A DNA stretch of 64,000 nucleotides from Rhodospirillales bacterium 24-66-33 (lineage in GTDB: Bacteria > Pseudomonadota > Alphaproteobacteria > Reyranellales > Reyranellaceae): NCBI GenBank assembly GCA_002281855.1, contig NCHQ01000017.1:1-64000 (forward strand), read 5' to 3'. Under the pieces are notes generated by a model, which worked only from the letters and a program-made list of their open reading frames with translations, was not told the origin of the DNA and did not search any database. The translations under genes were made by a program, and so were the position numbers. Shown here piece by piece: positions 26,921 through 37,200 of the stretch; positions within the stretch are counted from its first letter, which is position 1, and each line of letters starts with the position of its first letter.

Positions 26921-27997
26921 ATGCCCGTGAATGTGATCGGTATGATCGGTGTGGCACCTCCTCAGGGCACCTCCTTGCATGTGATCGCGGGAGGCATCTC
27001 GCCCTCGTTCCTTCGTGAGTTCGCGCAGACGCACGAGAAGGCCGGATTCGATTATGTCCTGGTCGGTTACTACGCCTCATCCGCCGAGGGCTTTACTGTC
27101 GCGACCTATGCGGCGGCCCATACGGAGAAGCTTCGCTACCTGATTGCCCACCGGCCGGGCGTCGTGTCGCCGACCCTCGCGGCCCGCGCGGCGGCAACGA
27201 TGGACCAGCTTTCCGGCGGTCGACTCGCCCTGCACATCATCGTTGGCAACAGCGACGCCGACCAGCAGCGTGAAGGCGACTTTTCGCCCAAGGAAGAACG
27301 CTACGTGCGCGCCGCCGAGTATCTCGACGTGATGCGCAAAGTCTGGACCTCGCCCAAGCCGTTCGACTACGAGGGCAAGTTCTACCGGTTCAGGGATGTG
27401 TTCTCCGAGGCGCGGCCTTTCCAGCAGCCGCATCCTGCCCTGTTCTTCGGTGGTTCATCACCGGGTGCGATGGAGATGGGAGCGCAGCACTGCGATACCT
27501 TCGCCATGTTCGGCGAACCGCTGGCGGAGACGGGCGAGCGCATCGCCGAGTTCCGCCGGATGACCCAGCCGTTCGGGCGGACGTCGCGCTTCAATGTCTC
27601 GTTCCGCCCGATCATCGCTGAGACCGAGGGCAAAGCGTGGGACAAGGCGAAGAAGATCCTCGACGATCTCAAGGCCAGCGGGACCATGCCGACAAAGGCC
27701 CAGGACAAGTCGGCCGAGCGGCTGGTCGAACTGGCCAAGCGCGGCGATGTGCATGACGAACGTCTGTGGATGCCTGTGGCAGGCGCAGCGGCCGGCAAGG
27801 GCAACACCTCGTGCCTCGTCGGCACGCCGGAGCAGGTCGCGCAGGCGATGCTGAAATACTACCGCCTCGGCGTTGCCTCGTTCCTGATCCGCGGTTTCGA
27901 TCCGTTGGGCGATGTCACCGATTACGGCCGCGAGCTGATTCCCCGCCTGAAGGCGGGTGCCCTCGAGGTCGATCGCGAACTCGCGGCGGCGGCGTAA
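26921..27997 (+). CDS. LLM-class flavin-dependent monooxygenase, SsuD-like
   Basis: A 358-residue bacterial-luciferase-fold enzyme that uses FMNH2 and oxygen. It resembles alkanesulfonate monooxygenase: HRPGVVSPTLAARAAATMDQ, LSGGRLALHIIVG, and ERYVRAAEYLDVMRKVW with FDYEGKFYRF. GGAGG lies 8 bases before the ATG. Known SsuD homologues release sulfite from alkanesulfonates; other members oxidise dibenzothiophene sulfone or nitrilotriacetate, so the substrate stays open. No ssuE reductase or transporter is adjacent. Probably repressed through the upstream palindrome. Confidence 0.87.
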   Translation: MPVNVIGMIGVAPPQGTSLHVIAGGISPSFLREFAQTHEKAGFDYVLVGYYASSAEGFTVATYAAAHTEKLRYLIAHRPGVVSPTLAARAAATMDQLSGGRLALHIIVGNSDADQQREGDFSPKEERYVRAAEYLDVMRKVWTSPKPFDYEGKFYRFRDVFSEARPFQQPHPALFFGGSSPGAMEMGAQHCDTFAMFGEPLAETGERIAEFRRMTQPFGRTSRFNVSFRPIIAETEGKAWDKAKKILDDLKASGTMPTKAQDKSAERLVELAKRGDVHDERLWMPVAGAAAGKGNTSCLVGTPEQVAQAMLKYYRLGVASFLIRGFDPLGDVTDYGRELIPRLKAGALEVDRELAAAA

Positions 27998-28047
27998 ACC
28001 CTTGATATTTTCCAGGCCCGGACTCTCCTGAGGCGAGCGCAGACAGC

Positions 28048-28803
28048 ATGGATACGACGGTCGTGAAGGCGTTGTCGGTACTGGAGACCCTGGTCGCCAG
28101 TGCGATGCCGCTTGGCGTGACCGAGCTCGCGACGAGGCTCGGCCTGTCGAAGAGCAATGTGCACCGTCTGCTGCAGACGCTGGCCGCCCGGGGCTACGTC
28201 ATGCAGCTCGACCAGCGCTACATGGTGACGACCCGGCTGTGGGAATTGGGGGCCATGGTCGTCAGCCGGCTCGACGTCGCGACAGTCGCCATCCCCGTGA
28301 TGCAGCGCCTCGTGGCCGAAGTCGACGAGACCGCCCATCTCTCGATTCTCGACATGGCGGCCTGCGAGGTCGTGTCGATCCACAATGTCGAGAGCACCCA
28401 GCCGGTGCGCGCCTATTCGCGCATCGGCCAGCGCACGCCGGCGCACTGTGTCGCCACCGGCAAGGCGCTGCTGTCGGTGCAGTCTCCCGAGGCTCTGCGG
28501 GCATTGCCCGAGGAGCTGCCGCGCTTCACCCCTCGAACGCTCCATCGTCGCGACGATCTGCTCGCGGCGCTGGAGAAGATTCGGCGTGACGGCTACTCGA
28601 CGAATGTCGGCGAGTGGCGCGAGCAGGTGGGCGGTGCGGCCGCGGTGATCTACGACCACGCGGGTCGACCGGCCGCGGCACTCGGGCTGACCGTGCCTGT
28701 GGAGCGGCTCCAGCCCGAGGTGATGCAGCGCTACATCCCGCGATTGACGGCGGCCGCGGCGGAAATTTCCAGGCTGATGGGCGCGCCACCCCGCGCCCGC
28801 TGA
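28048..28803 (+). CDS. IclR-family transcriptional regulator
   Basis: A 251-residue regulator: an N-terminal winged helix (ALSVLETLVASAMPLGVTEL, then GLSKSNVHRLLQTLAARGYV) and a C-terminal effector-binding domain (about 75-245, with HCVATGKALLS). It follows the SsuD-like gene by 50 bases on the same strand. An IclR-box-like palindrome in front of that gene makes it the likely target and may give autoregulation through read-through. The effector is unknown. Confidence 0.92.
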   Translation: MDTTVVKALSVLETLVASAMPLGVTELATRLGLSKSNVHRLLQTLAARGYVMQLDQRYMVTTRLWELGAMVVSRLDVATVAIPVMQRLVAEVDETAHLSILDMAACEVVSIHNVESTQPVRAYSRIGQRTPAHCVATGKALLSVQSPEALRALPEELPRFTPRTLHRRDDLLAALEKIRRDGYSTNVGEWREQVGGAAAVIYDHAGRPAAALGLTVPVERLQPEVMQRYIPRLTAAAAEISRLMGAPPRAR

Positions 28804-28806
28804 TCG

Positions 28807-29679
<873 letters not shown>

Positions 29680-29736
29680 ATGCTTCTCCTGGTTGGCGGT
29701 GGTGTATCATTCCGGACCGGCAAAGGGGAGAGACCC

Positions 29737-30582
29737 ATGGGAAAGCTCGACGGCAAGATCACGATTGTTACCGGCGCGACCAGCGGTATCGGGCGGCGCA
29801 CCGTCGAGTTCTTCGTCGCGGAGGGTGCGAAGGTCGTCGCCACGGGACGGCGCGAGGAACTCGGCCGCACGCTCGAGGCCGCGCTCGGCAAGGACAACTG
29901 CCTCTTCGTGGCGGCCGATGCCACGCACGAAGAGGACGTGAAGCGCATGTTCGACGCTTGCCTGTCGAAGTGGGGGCGGGTCGACTGCCTGTTCAACAAT
30001 GCCGGCGGGCCGGCGCCGGTGGGCGGTATCGAGACCGTCCCGGTCGAGGGGTTCGACGCGGCGATGGCGACCCTCGTCCGGTCGGTCATGCTGGGCATGA
30101 AGCACGCCGCGCCGCTGATGATGGCGCAGGGCTCGGGTAGCATCATCAACAATGGCAGCGTCGCGGGGCGCCGGGCGGGCTATTCGACCTCGATGATTTA
30201 CGGCGCGGCAAAGGCGGCCGTGAACCACCTGACGGTCTGCGTGGCCATGCAGCTCGGCGAGAAGAACGTGCGGGTGAACTCGATCTCGCCCGGCGGCATC
30301 GCCACCGGCATCTTCGCCAAGGCGCTGGGCCTGCCGCCGGACAAGGCCGACTCCTACGCGGAGGCCATGAAGGCCAGCATGGCCAAGAACCAGCCGATCC
30401 CGCGTGCCGGTGTCGTCGACGACATCGCCAAGGCCGCCGTCTTCCTGGCCTCCGACGACTCGACCTTCATCAACGGTCACGACCTCGTGGTCGATGGCGG
30501 GCTCGTCGGCGGCCGCCTGTGGACGCCGCATCAGGAAGGCGTGAAGGCGATGCGCCAGGCCTTCGGCGTCGACGAGATCTGA
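29737..30582 (+). CDS. Short-chain dehydrogenase/reductase (SDR)
   Basis: A 281-residue classical SDR. ATG 29737 follows AGGGGAGAG; the frame extends upstream to 29680 but into the divergent promoter region. Cofactor motif TGATSGIG (about 12-19), NNAGG, and catalytic Tyr/Lys in YGAAKAAVN with Ser in NNGSVAGRR. The C-terminal segment (RLWTPHQEGVKAMRQAFG) is longer than in FabG. Three bases separate it from a second SDR gene; substrate unknown. Confidence 0.88.
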   Translation: MGKLDGKITIVTGATSGIGRRTVEFFVAEGAKVVATGRREELGRTLEAALGKDNCLFVAADATHEEDVKRMFDACLSKWGRVDCLFNNAGGPAPVGGIETVPVEGFDAAMATLVRSVMLGMKHAAPLMMAQGSGSIINNGSVAGRRAGYSTSMIYGAAKAAVNHLTVCVAMQLGEKNVRVNSISPGGIATGIFAKALGLPPDKADSYAEAMKASMAKNQPIPRAGVVDDIAKAAVFLASDDSTFINGHDLVVDGGLVGGRLWTPHQEGVKAMRQAFGVDEI

Positions 30583-30585
30583 ACC

Positions 30586-31317
30586 GTGGCCTCGCTCGCC
30601 GACAAGGTCGCGCTGGTGACCGGAGCGTCACGTGGCATCGGGCGTGCGGTGGCCCTTTCGCTTGCCCATGAGGGCGCCGCCGTCGCCGTGAACTATCGCG
30701 AGCGGGCGGCCGACGCGGACGAGGTCGTGGCGACCATCCGGAAGGCCGGCGGCAAAGCGATGGCGGTCGCGGCCGACGTGTCGGACGGCGCGGCCGTCGC
30801 CGGCATGATCGCCTCGGTCCAGCGCGAGCTGGGCGCTGTCGACGTGCTGGTGAACAATGCCGGGCTGGCAATCATGACCGGCATCGACGATCTCACCGAG
30901 GAGCAATTCGATCGCACCATCGCGGTCAACCTGAAGTCGGCCTTCCTCTGCACCCAGGCCGTCCTGCCGGGCATGCGGGCTCGCAAATGGGGCCGCATCG
31001 TCAACATTTCCTCGGGCGCGGCCCGCGGCGCGGGCGGCATCGGCCCGCACTACAATGCCTCCAAGGCCGGCATGGAGGGGCTGACCCGGGGCTATGCGGC
31101 TCGCGTGGTGAAGGACGGCGTCACGGTGAACGCCGTGGCACCGTCGCTCATCGAGACCGACATGGTCCGCAGCGGCCTCGCCTCGTCGCCGGACCGCATC
31201 CCGCTCGGCCGTTTCGGCACCTCGGAGGAATGTGCCCAGGCCGTCCTGATGGTGATCGGTAATGCCTACATGACAGGCCAGACAGTGGCGCTGAGCGGCG
31301 GCCTGTCGTTCCTCTGA
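30586..31317 (+). CDS. FabG-like short-chain dehydrogenase/reductase
   Basis: A 243-residue classical SDR: TGASRGIG (about 12-19), NNAGLAI, Ser in NISSGAA and Tyr/Lys in YNASKAGMEG. It starts with GTG 30586, three bases after the preceding SDR, so the two are probably one unit. FabG-like enzymes reduce 3-oxoacyl thioesters, but the family is broad and the actual substrate cannot be told. Its stop is one base from the convergent 6-phosphogluconate dehydrogenase stop. Confidence 0.88.
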   Translation: MASLADKVALVTGASRGIGRAVALSLAHEGAAVAVNYRERAADADEVVATIRKAGGKAMAVAADVSDGAAVAGMIASVQRELGAVDVLVNNAGLAIMTGIDDLTEEQFDRTIAVNLKSAFLCTQAVLPGMRARKWGRIVNISSGAARGAGGIGPHYNASKAGMEGLTRGYAARVVKDGVTVNAVAPSLIETDMVRSGLASSPDRIPLGRFGTSEECAQAVLMVIGNAYMTGQTVALSGGLSFL

Positions 31318-31318
31318 T

Positions 31319-32296
31319 CTACTTCTTGGGCTCGACATGACCCCCGAAGGCGTGACGCATGGCCGACAGGAGCTTGTTGGCCGTGCCGTCGCGGTCGCGG
31401 GAGCGGAAGCGGGCATAGAGCGCGGCGGAGAGGACGTCGGCGGGCACGGCCTCCTCGATGGCGGCATTGATGGTCCAACGGCCTTCGCCCGAATCGTCGA
31501 CGAAGCCTGAGTACTTCGAGAGGGCGGGGTCCTCCGCCAGCGCCGACGAGGTGAGGTCGAGCAGCCAGGAGCTCACCACGCTGCCGCGCCGCCACACCTC
31601 GGCGATGTCGGCGAGGTCGAGGTCGTAGCGCCGCTCCGCCGGTATCGCCTCGGAGGAGACCTTGCGCAGGATCTCGAAGCCCTCGGCATAGGCCTGCATC
31701 AGCCCGTACTCGATGCCATTGTGCACCATCTTCACGAAGTGGCCGGCGCCGCTCGGCCCGCAATGGAGATAGCCGCGCTCGACCCGGGGATCGCGCGACT
31801 CGCGGCGCGGCGTCTTCGGGATGGTGCCCCCGCCCGGGCTGAGGGCGGCGAAGATCGGGTCGAGCCGCTCCACCGCCTCGTCGTCGCCACCGATCATCAG
31901 GCAGTAGCCGCGCTCCAGGCCCCACACCCCGCCGCTGGTGCCGCAGTCGAGATAGTGGATGCCCTTGTGCTTCATCTCGCGCGCGCGCCGGACGTCGTCC
32001 TGGAAGAAGGCATTGCCGCCGTCGATGATCGTGTCGCCGGCTTCCAGCAGCTGGCCCAGCTCGGCCACGGTCTGCCCGGTGATCTCGCCGGCCGGCAGCA
32101 TGACCCAGACGTTCCGTGGCTTGGCGAGCTTGGCGACCAGGTTTGCCAGGTCGGTGGCGCCGGTGATGCTCGGTCCGACAAGGCCCGCGACCGTCTGCGG
32201 GTTCTGGTCGAAGACGACGCACTCGTGTCCGTGCCGCACCAGGCGGCGCACGAGGTTGGCGCCCATGCGTCCCAGGCCGATCATGCCGAGCTGCAT
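31319..32296 (-). CDS. gnd: 6-phosphogluconate dehydrogenase, decarboxylating, short NAD-type
   Basis: Oxidatively decarboxylates 6-phosphogluconate to ribulose-5-phosphate. ATG 32296 gives 325 residues, the size of the short GndA/YqeC class rather than the 470-residue classical enzyme. Rossmann [13 protein letters not shown] starts at about residue 7; [23 protein letters not shown] and [14 protein letters not shown] with the catalytic Lys are present. It is divergent from gluconokinase, which makes its substrate, so the pair forms a gluconate-to-pentose branch. Confidence 0.92.
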   Translation of the reverse strand: MQLGMIGLGRMGANLVRRLVRHGHECVVFDQNPQTVAGLVGPSITGATDLANLVAKLAKPRNVWVMLPAGEITGQTVAELGQLLEAGDTIIDGGNAFFQDDVRRAREMKHKGIHYLDCGTSGGVWGLERGYCLMIGGDDEAVERLDPIFAALSPGGGTIPKTPRRESRDPRVERGYLHCGPSGAGHFVKMVHNGIEYGLMQAYAEGFEILRKVSSEAIPAERRYDLDLADIAEVWRRGSVVSSWLLDLTSSALAEDPALSKYSGFVDDSGEGRWTINAAIEEAVPADVLSAALYARFRSRDRDGTANKLLSAMRHAFGGHVEPKK

Positions 32297-32348
32297 TCTT
32301 CTCTCCCGTTCATTTCCATGTCCGGCCCATATGATAAGCTGGCCGCGA

Positions 32349-32855
32349 ATGAAGACCATCGTCGTCGTGATGGGTGTCTGGGGATCGGGCAAGACCACCG
32401 TCGCCAGCCTTCTGGCGGAACGGCTCGGTTGTGCGTTCATGGATGGAGACGATCTTCATCCGCGCGAGAACGTCGAGAAGATGAGGAGCGGGCTGCCGTT
32501 GAACGACGGCGATCGGCTGCCTTGGCTGGAAGCCATCGCCCGTCGCATCGACGACTGGCGGGAGAGGGGCGAATCCGGCGTCATCACCTGTTCGGCGTTG
32601 AAGCGGGCCTATCGGGGCATCATCGTCGGGCAGCGGCCTGACACGAACCTGGTTTATCTCCGGGGCCTGCGGGAGGTGATCCACGGGCGCTTGATGGCGC
32701 GCACGGCGCATTTCATGCCGGCCGGCCTGCTGGACAGCCAGTTCGCGACGCTGGAAGAGCCCGCAGAGGACGAGCGACCGATCCTGGTCGATATCGAAGC
32801 CTCCCCATCGCTGATCGTGGATGAGATCGTGCGGAGGCTGGCGCTATCGCGCTGA
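32349..32855 (+). CDS. gntK: Gluconokinase (GntK type)
   Basis: Phosphorylates gluconate to 6-phosphogluconate with ATP. ATG 32349 gives 168 residues with P-loop GVWGSGKTT (9-17), [29 protein letters not shown] and CSALKRAYR, all family hallmarks. The frame is open upstream but only inside the divergent region. The 52-base intergenic region shared with gnd must contain both start signals; no clear operator was seen. Confidence 0.94.
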   Translation: MKTIVVVMGVWGSGKTTVASLLAERLGCAFMDGDDLHPRENVEKMRSGLPLNDGDRLPWLEAIARRIDDWRERGESGVITCSALKRAYRGIIVGQRPDTNLVYLRGLREVIHGRLMARTAHFMPAGLLDSQFATLEEPAEDERPILVDIEASPSLIVDEIVRRLALSR

Positions 32856-32869
32856 CGTGGCCTTGCCGG

Positions 32870-34192
32870 TCACGCGAGGGACGGCAGCGCGGACAATTCG
32901 TGAAAGAGATCGATGATACCGTCGCGATTGGGACCACCGCGATAGCCCAGAGCCACCCGCAGGAAAGGTTTTCCAGCCTTGGGATCGGGTTCGATCAGCT
33001 CATAGCGGTCGCTGCGAAATCCGAAGGATCCACCTTTGTCGAGCTTCAGTTGGCGACGGTCGATTTCGGCCTCCACGCGGCGGAGCAGCCGGGCATGGTC
33101 TGACGCGTCGCCGCGTCGAAGCCGGATGGCGCAAAACGGAGCGACCGCCTCCGGAGAGATCAGCGAGGGATGGCATCGATCCTCGAACAGCACGGAGCGT
33201 GTGCCGACGGCCTGAGCGAGTGCCGCGTTGTTGGCGAAAAGACGGCTCGTGTACTCGGCCAAATAGCGCGGATCGAGAAACCAGGGCGCAGAAAGTGCGG
33301 CCAGCTCGTCGAGTGTGAGGCCGCTCCCGGTGAGGGCTCTGATCTGCTTCAGGTCATCTGCCAATCTGACCGCACTGGAACCGCACCCCTTGCGCAGGAA
33401 GATCTGGACGATCCCGACGTTGGCCAGTTCAAGTCCTCCTTGATCGAGCTTGAGGCCGGAGCGGAAGACCGCGGCAAACGAGCCGTCCAGCCTGTCGAGC
33501 CACGCGGGGAGGTCAAGCTTTGGTCCTGTCAGTGTCGTATCCACGAAGAGCGCATGGCGGGCCCTGGGAAGAGTCGAAGGGTCGGAAACGCCGAACTGAC
33601 CATCGCAATGAACCGGCTCGCCAATCAGGACATCGACGTCGTTTGCGTCAGGAGCGGCACGCTCGAACACCTGACGGGGCCATAGGTCTAGCAACGAGGC
33701 AGTTTCGAAGTAACGGCCTGCATGAGCAAGCTCGAGGGGCCCCGTTCCCGTGGCAGTGCCCGATAAAGCCTGGCGCGCAACCAAATGCAGAAGGCAGGAC
33801 AGAGCGGACTGGCCGCTGCGGCACAAGACGCGCAGCGATTGCCACCCGGGAGGAACCACGTAGCAAGACCGCGTCCGCTTCTCGAGAATATCTGCGCTGA
33901 GTTCCCGTTCGTAGCCGAAGGGGACGCTCTCACCGTCGGGCAGTTGAGCGACTTCGCCCTCGCAGGGGCTCTTCAGCGTCCTGTCGCCCGGTCGATGCGC
34001 CTTCTCCAGCCAAGCGCGGCGCAGGCCAAACATGGCGTTGTCCAGGTCCTCCCTCAGCAGATCCTGCAGGGGCGGGTCCAACCCGACACGTCGGGCAAGC
34101 GCGACCAGATCGTCACGGTCGCGCACGGTCTCGGAGGGAGGCAGCGGCATGCGGCCAGTCAACGCGCTTTGGGTCGCGTGGTTGCGGCGCAC
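32870..34192 (-). CDS. Uncharacterised protein resembling a PLP fold-type I enzyme
   Basis: A 440-residue protein not assigned to a named family. The order of motifs follows Cys/Met-metabolism-type PLP enzymes: CRSGQSALSCLL (cofactor phosphate region), ALFVDTTLTGP where relatives have VDNTxxxP, then FRSGLKLDQGGLELANVG at the place of the lysine motif SxTKxxxGH, and a C-terminal GGSFGFRSDRYELI...FLRVALGY. The lysine in SGLKLDQG would bind PLP; this is inference. GTG 34192 or ATG 34150 may be the start. Divergent from glgE; no predicted membrane segment. Confidence 0.6.
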   Translation of the reverse strand: MRRNHATQSALTGRMPLPPSETVRDRDDLVALARRVGLDPPLQDLLREDLDNAMFGLRRAWLEKAHRPGDRTLKSPCEGEVAQLPDGESVPFGYERELSADILEKRTRSCYVVPPGWQSLRVLCRSGQSALSCLLHLVARQALSGTATGTGPLELAHAGRYFETASLLDLWPRQVFERAAPDANDVDVLIGEPVHCDGQFGVSDPSTLPRARHALFVDTTLTGPKLDLPAWLDRLDGSFAAVFRSGLKLDQGGLELANVGIVQIFLRKGCGSSAVRLADDLKQIRALTGSGLTLDELAALSAPWFLDPRYLAEYTSRLFANNAALAQAVGTRSVLFEDRCHPSLISPEAVAPFCAIRLRRGDASDHARLLRRVEAEIDRRQLKLDKGGSFGFRSDRYELIEPDPKAGKPFLRVALGYRGGPNRDGIIDLFHELSALPSLA

Positions 34193-34224
34193 TCGTGATG
34201 TCGCAACGCAACCTCTTCGCAGGT

Positions 34225-34240
34225 GCGGGGTTTACCCCGC
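34225..34240 (+). promoter_or_regulatory. Hairpin abutting the glgE start codon
   Basis: GCGGGG-TTTA-CCCCGC forms a perfect 6-bp stem that ends at the base before ATG 34241. The only Shine-Dalgarno-like bases (GGGG, 34227-34230) are inside the stem, so folding would hide them. It may control translation of the first gene of the glucan cluster, if ATG 34241 is the true start. Confidence 0.4.
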
Positions 34241-37200
34241 ATGAGGGAGAGAACGACTCCGGGGGTCGCCATCGTGCCTGCAACTGTGAGAGGGCGGGCC
34301 GCCAAGGCATGCCACGTGGATCTGCGCACGATCGACAGCCTCGCGACTTTCGACGAGCTTGCTGAAGCGGCCGCTCGGACCGGTTTCAATCACATTTGCG
34401 TCGGCCCGGTTTTCGATCTGGGGGAGGGGGGCGACCCTCTTCTGGTGTCGGACCATTCCCGTCCGATCGCGTCGCTCGCGGCAGCGGGCACCCCTGCCCG
34501 AATGATCCGTTCCATGCGTCAGGCCTGTGAAACGAATGGCCTCGCCCTCTTCGTCGACATTGTACTGGATCGCGTGGCGTCGGGTGGTGGTTCGGCGCTG
34601 GCCTTGAGCGGCATGTACGACGGCCGACCGGGCGTAAACCCACTTGATCCGCGCGTCGACCGCCGCACCGCGAGGTCGGTTTTCCTGCGCAGTGACGCAG
34701 AAGACTCGGCCGCCGATTGGTGGGCCGGACAGATCGCCGACCTGGTGACCGCGGGAGCCCAGGGGTTCAGGCTCATCGGCCTGGTGGACCTTCCCCCGCT
34801 CACTTTGGGACGGGTAATCGAGCGTGTGCGAGGCCGAACGGCCTGCGAATTCTGGGGGTGGACCCCGGGGTTCCCTTGGTCCCGCCACAAGGAACTCGCG
34901 AGCGCAGGCCTTTCGGCCGTCTTCGCGTCCACCTCTTGGTGGGACGGGCGTGCGTCCTGGTACGTCGAGGAAATCGAATTGCTGCGACGGGTCGCGCCCG
35001 TTCTCGGCGTGGCGGGTGACCCGTACGATTCGCCGTCGAACTCGCCGTTGAAGGCAGCCCGTGCGCTGATGGCGGCCGCGGCGACGTCGGACGGCCTCTT
35101 CGTGCCTCATGGAGTGGGTGCCAGCGAAGAGGTCGTGCGTCGCGCCGTCGCGCTTACGGACTCCCTGAGTGGAAGGGGGCGCATCGGCACCCTGCGGCCG
35201 ATCACAAGTCCGGCGGGGCCTGTCACGGTCCTGCTGCGGAGCGATGCTGCGGATGCGGGAGCGGCGAGCTGCAGCTCGCTCGTCGCGTTGAACGCCGACC
35301 TGTTGAACGGCCACGCCTTGCCTGTGGATCTTGCGATCCTGCCGCCTTCAGCCGGCGCCGGCTGGGGGCTGAAGGACGGCGCAGCGGCTGCCCGACTCGA
35401 ACCTGGAGAAGTGCGCGTGCTTGAGGTGACGCCGAGTAAGCCCGTTCGCAACGGAAAGAAGTCCGGGAAGCGGGAGGCCAGTGCCGCTGCCGCTAAGTCG
35501 CCGATCGTCGTCGAGCAGGTGAGCCCTTCCGTGAACGAAGGGGAGTTTGCAGCGAAGAGCGTGATCGGCAGGCCGATCGTGATCGAGGCCGACATCTTTA
35601 CCGATGGTCACGACCTGCTGGCTGCCGAGGTCATCTGGTGGTCCGCCGATGAAGACGAGCGCAGGACGGTCAAACTGACCCACGTCGCCAACGATCGCTG
35701 GCGCGCGACGCTCGTTCCCGACCGCATCGGCCGCCACTATTTTTCCGTGGAAGCCTGGCGCGATGAGTATGGCAGCCTGGCGCACGGCCTCGAGGTAAAG
35801 CAACGGGCCGGCGTCGATATCACTGTCGAGCTGAAGGAAGCGGCGCTCTTCCTCGCAGAGTTGGACGGGGACGAGCCGGTCCGGGCGCTGCTTGCACAGA
35901 TGAAGAGCGTGGAGGCGGAGGAGGCCGTCGCGCTGCTGACGTCGTCGGAGACGCGAGCGACGGTGTCCAGGGTGGCGGAACGTCTCCTTCGAACAGACCA
36001 GGGACCATTTCCCATGGAGATCGAGCGTCCGCAGGCCGAGTTCGCCTCCTGGTACGAACTGTTTCCGCGCTCGATCACCGATGATCCGCGCAGGCACGGC
36101 ACGTTCGACGACGTGATCGCCGCCTTGCCCCGCGTTCGCGCCATGGGATTCGATGTTCTCTATTTTCCGCCCATCCATCCGATCGGCACGGCCAACCGCA
36201 AGGGGCGAAACAACACGCTGACCCCAGGTCCGGACGATGTCGGTAGCCCTTACGCCATCGGAAGCGCGGACGGAGGGCACGACGCGATCCATCGGCAACT
36301 CGGTACGCCCGAGGATTTTCGCCGGCTGGTCGCCGCCGCGCGGGAGCAGGGGCTCGAAATCGCCCTCGACTTCGCGATCCAGTGCTCGCCCGATCATCCG
36401 TGGCTTCGCGAGCATCCCGAGTGGTTCAAGCGGCGGCCGGACGGGACCATCAAGTACGCCGAGAACCCGCCGAAGAAGTACGAGGACATCGTCAACGTCG
36501 ACTTCTACGCCAAGGGGGCCATCCCCTCGCTCTGGCTGGCGCTGCGCGACGTGGTCCTGCACTGGGTGGAGGAGGGCGTCCGCATCTTCCGCGTCGACAA
36601 CCCGCACACCAAACCCCTGCCATTCTGGCACTGGATGATCGGCGACATTCGTGGCCGCCATCCCGACGTGATGTTCCTCTCCGAGGCCTTCACGCGACCG
36701 AAGATGATGTACCGGTTGGCCAAGGTGGGCTTCTCCCAGTCCTACACGTACTTCACCTGGCGCAACGGCAAGCAGGAGATCACCGATTATCTCGTCGAGC
36801 TGTCGACTACCGAAGTGGCGAACTATTTCCGGCCGAACCTCTTCGTCAGTACACCCGACATCAATCCGTATTTCCTGCAGAACTCAGGGCGCGCCGGATT
36901 CCTCATCCGTGCGGCCCTCGCCGCCACTCTGTCGGGCCTGTGGGGCGTCTACTCCGGCTTCGAGCTGTGCGAGGCCGCCGCTCTTCCGGGCCGCGAAGAG
37001 TACCTCGATTCGGAAAAGTACGAGATCAGGCCGCGTGACTTCGCGACGCCGGGCAACATCGTCGCCGAGATCACGATGCTGAACCGCTTGCGCAGATCGC
37101 ATCCGGCCCTGCAAAGCCATCTCGGCGTGACGTTCTACAATGCCGGCAACGGCCAGATCCTCGTCTATGGCAAGCGCTTGCCGGGCGCGGCAGACATGGT

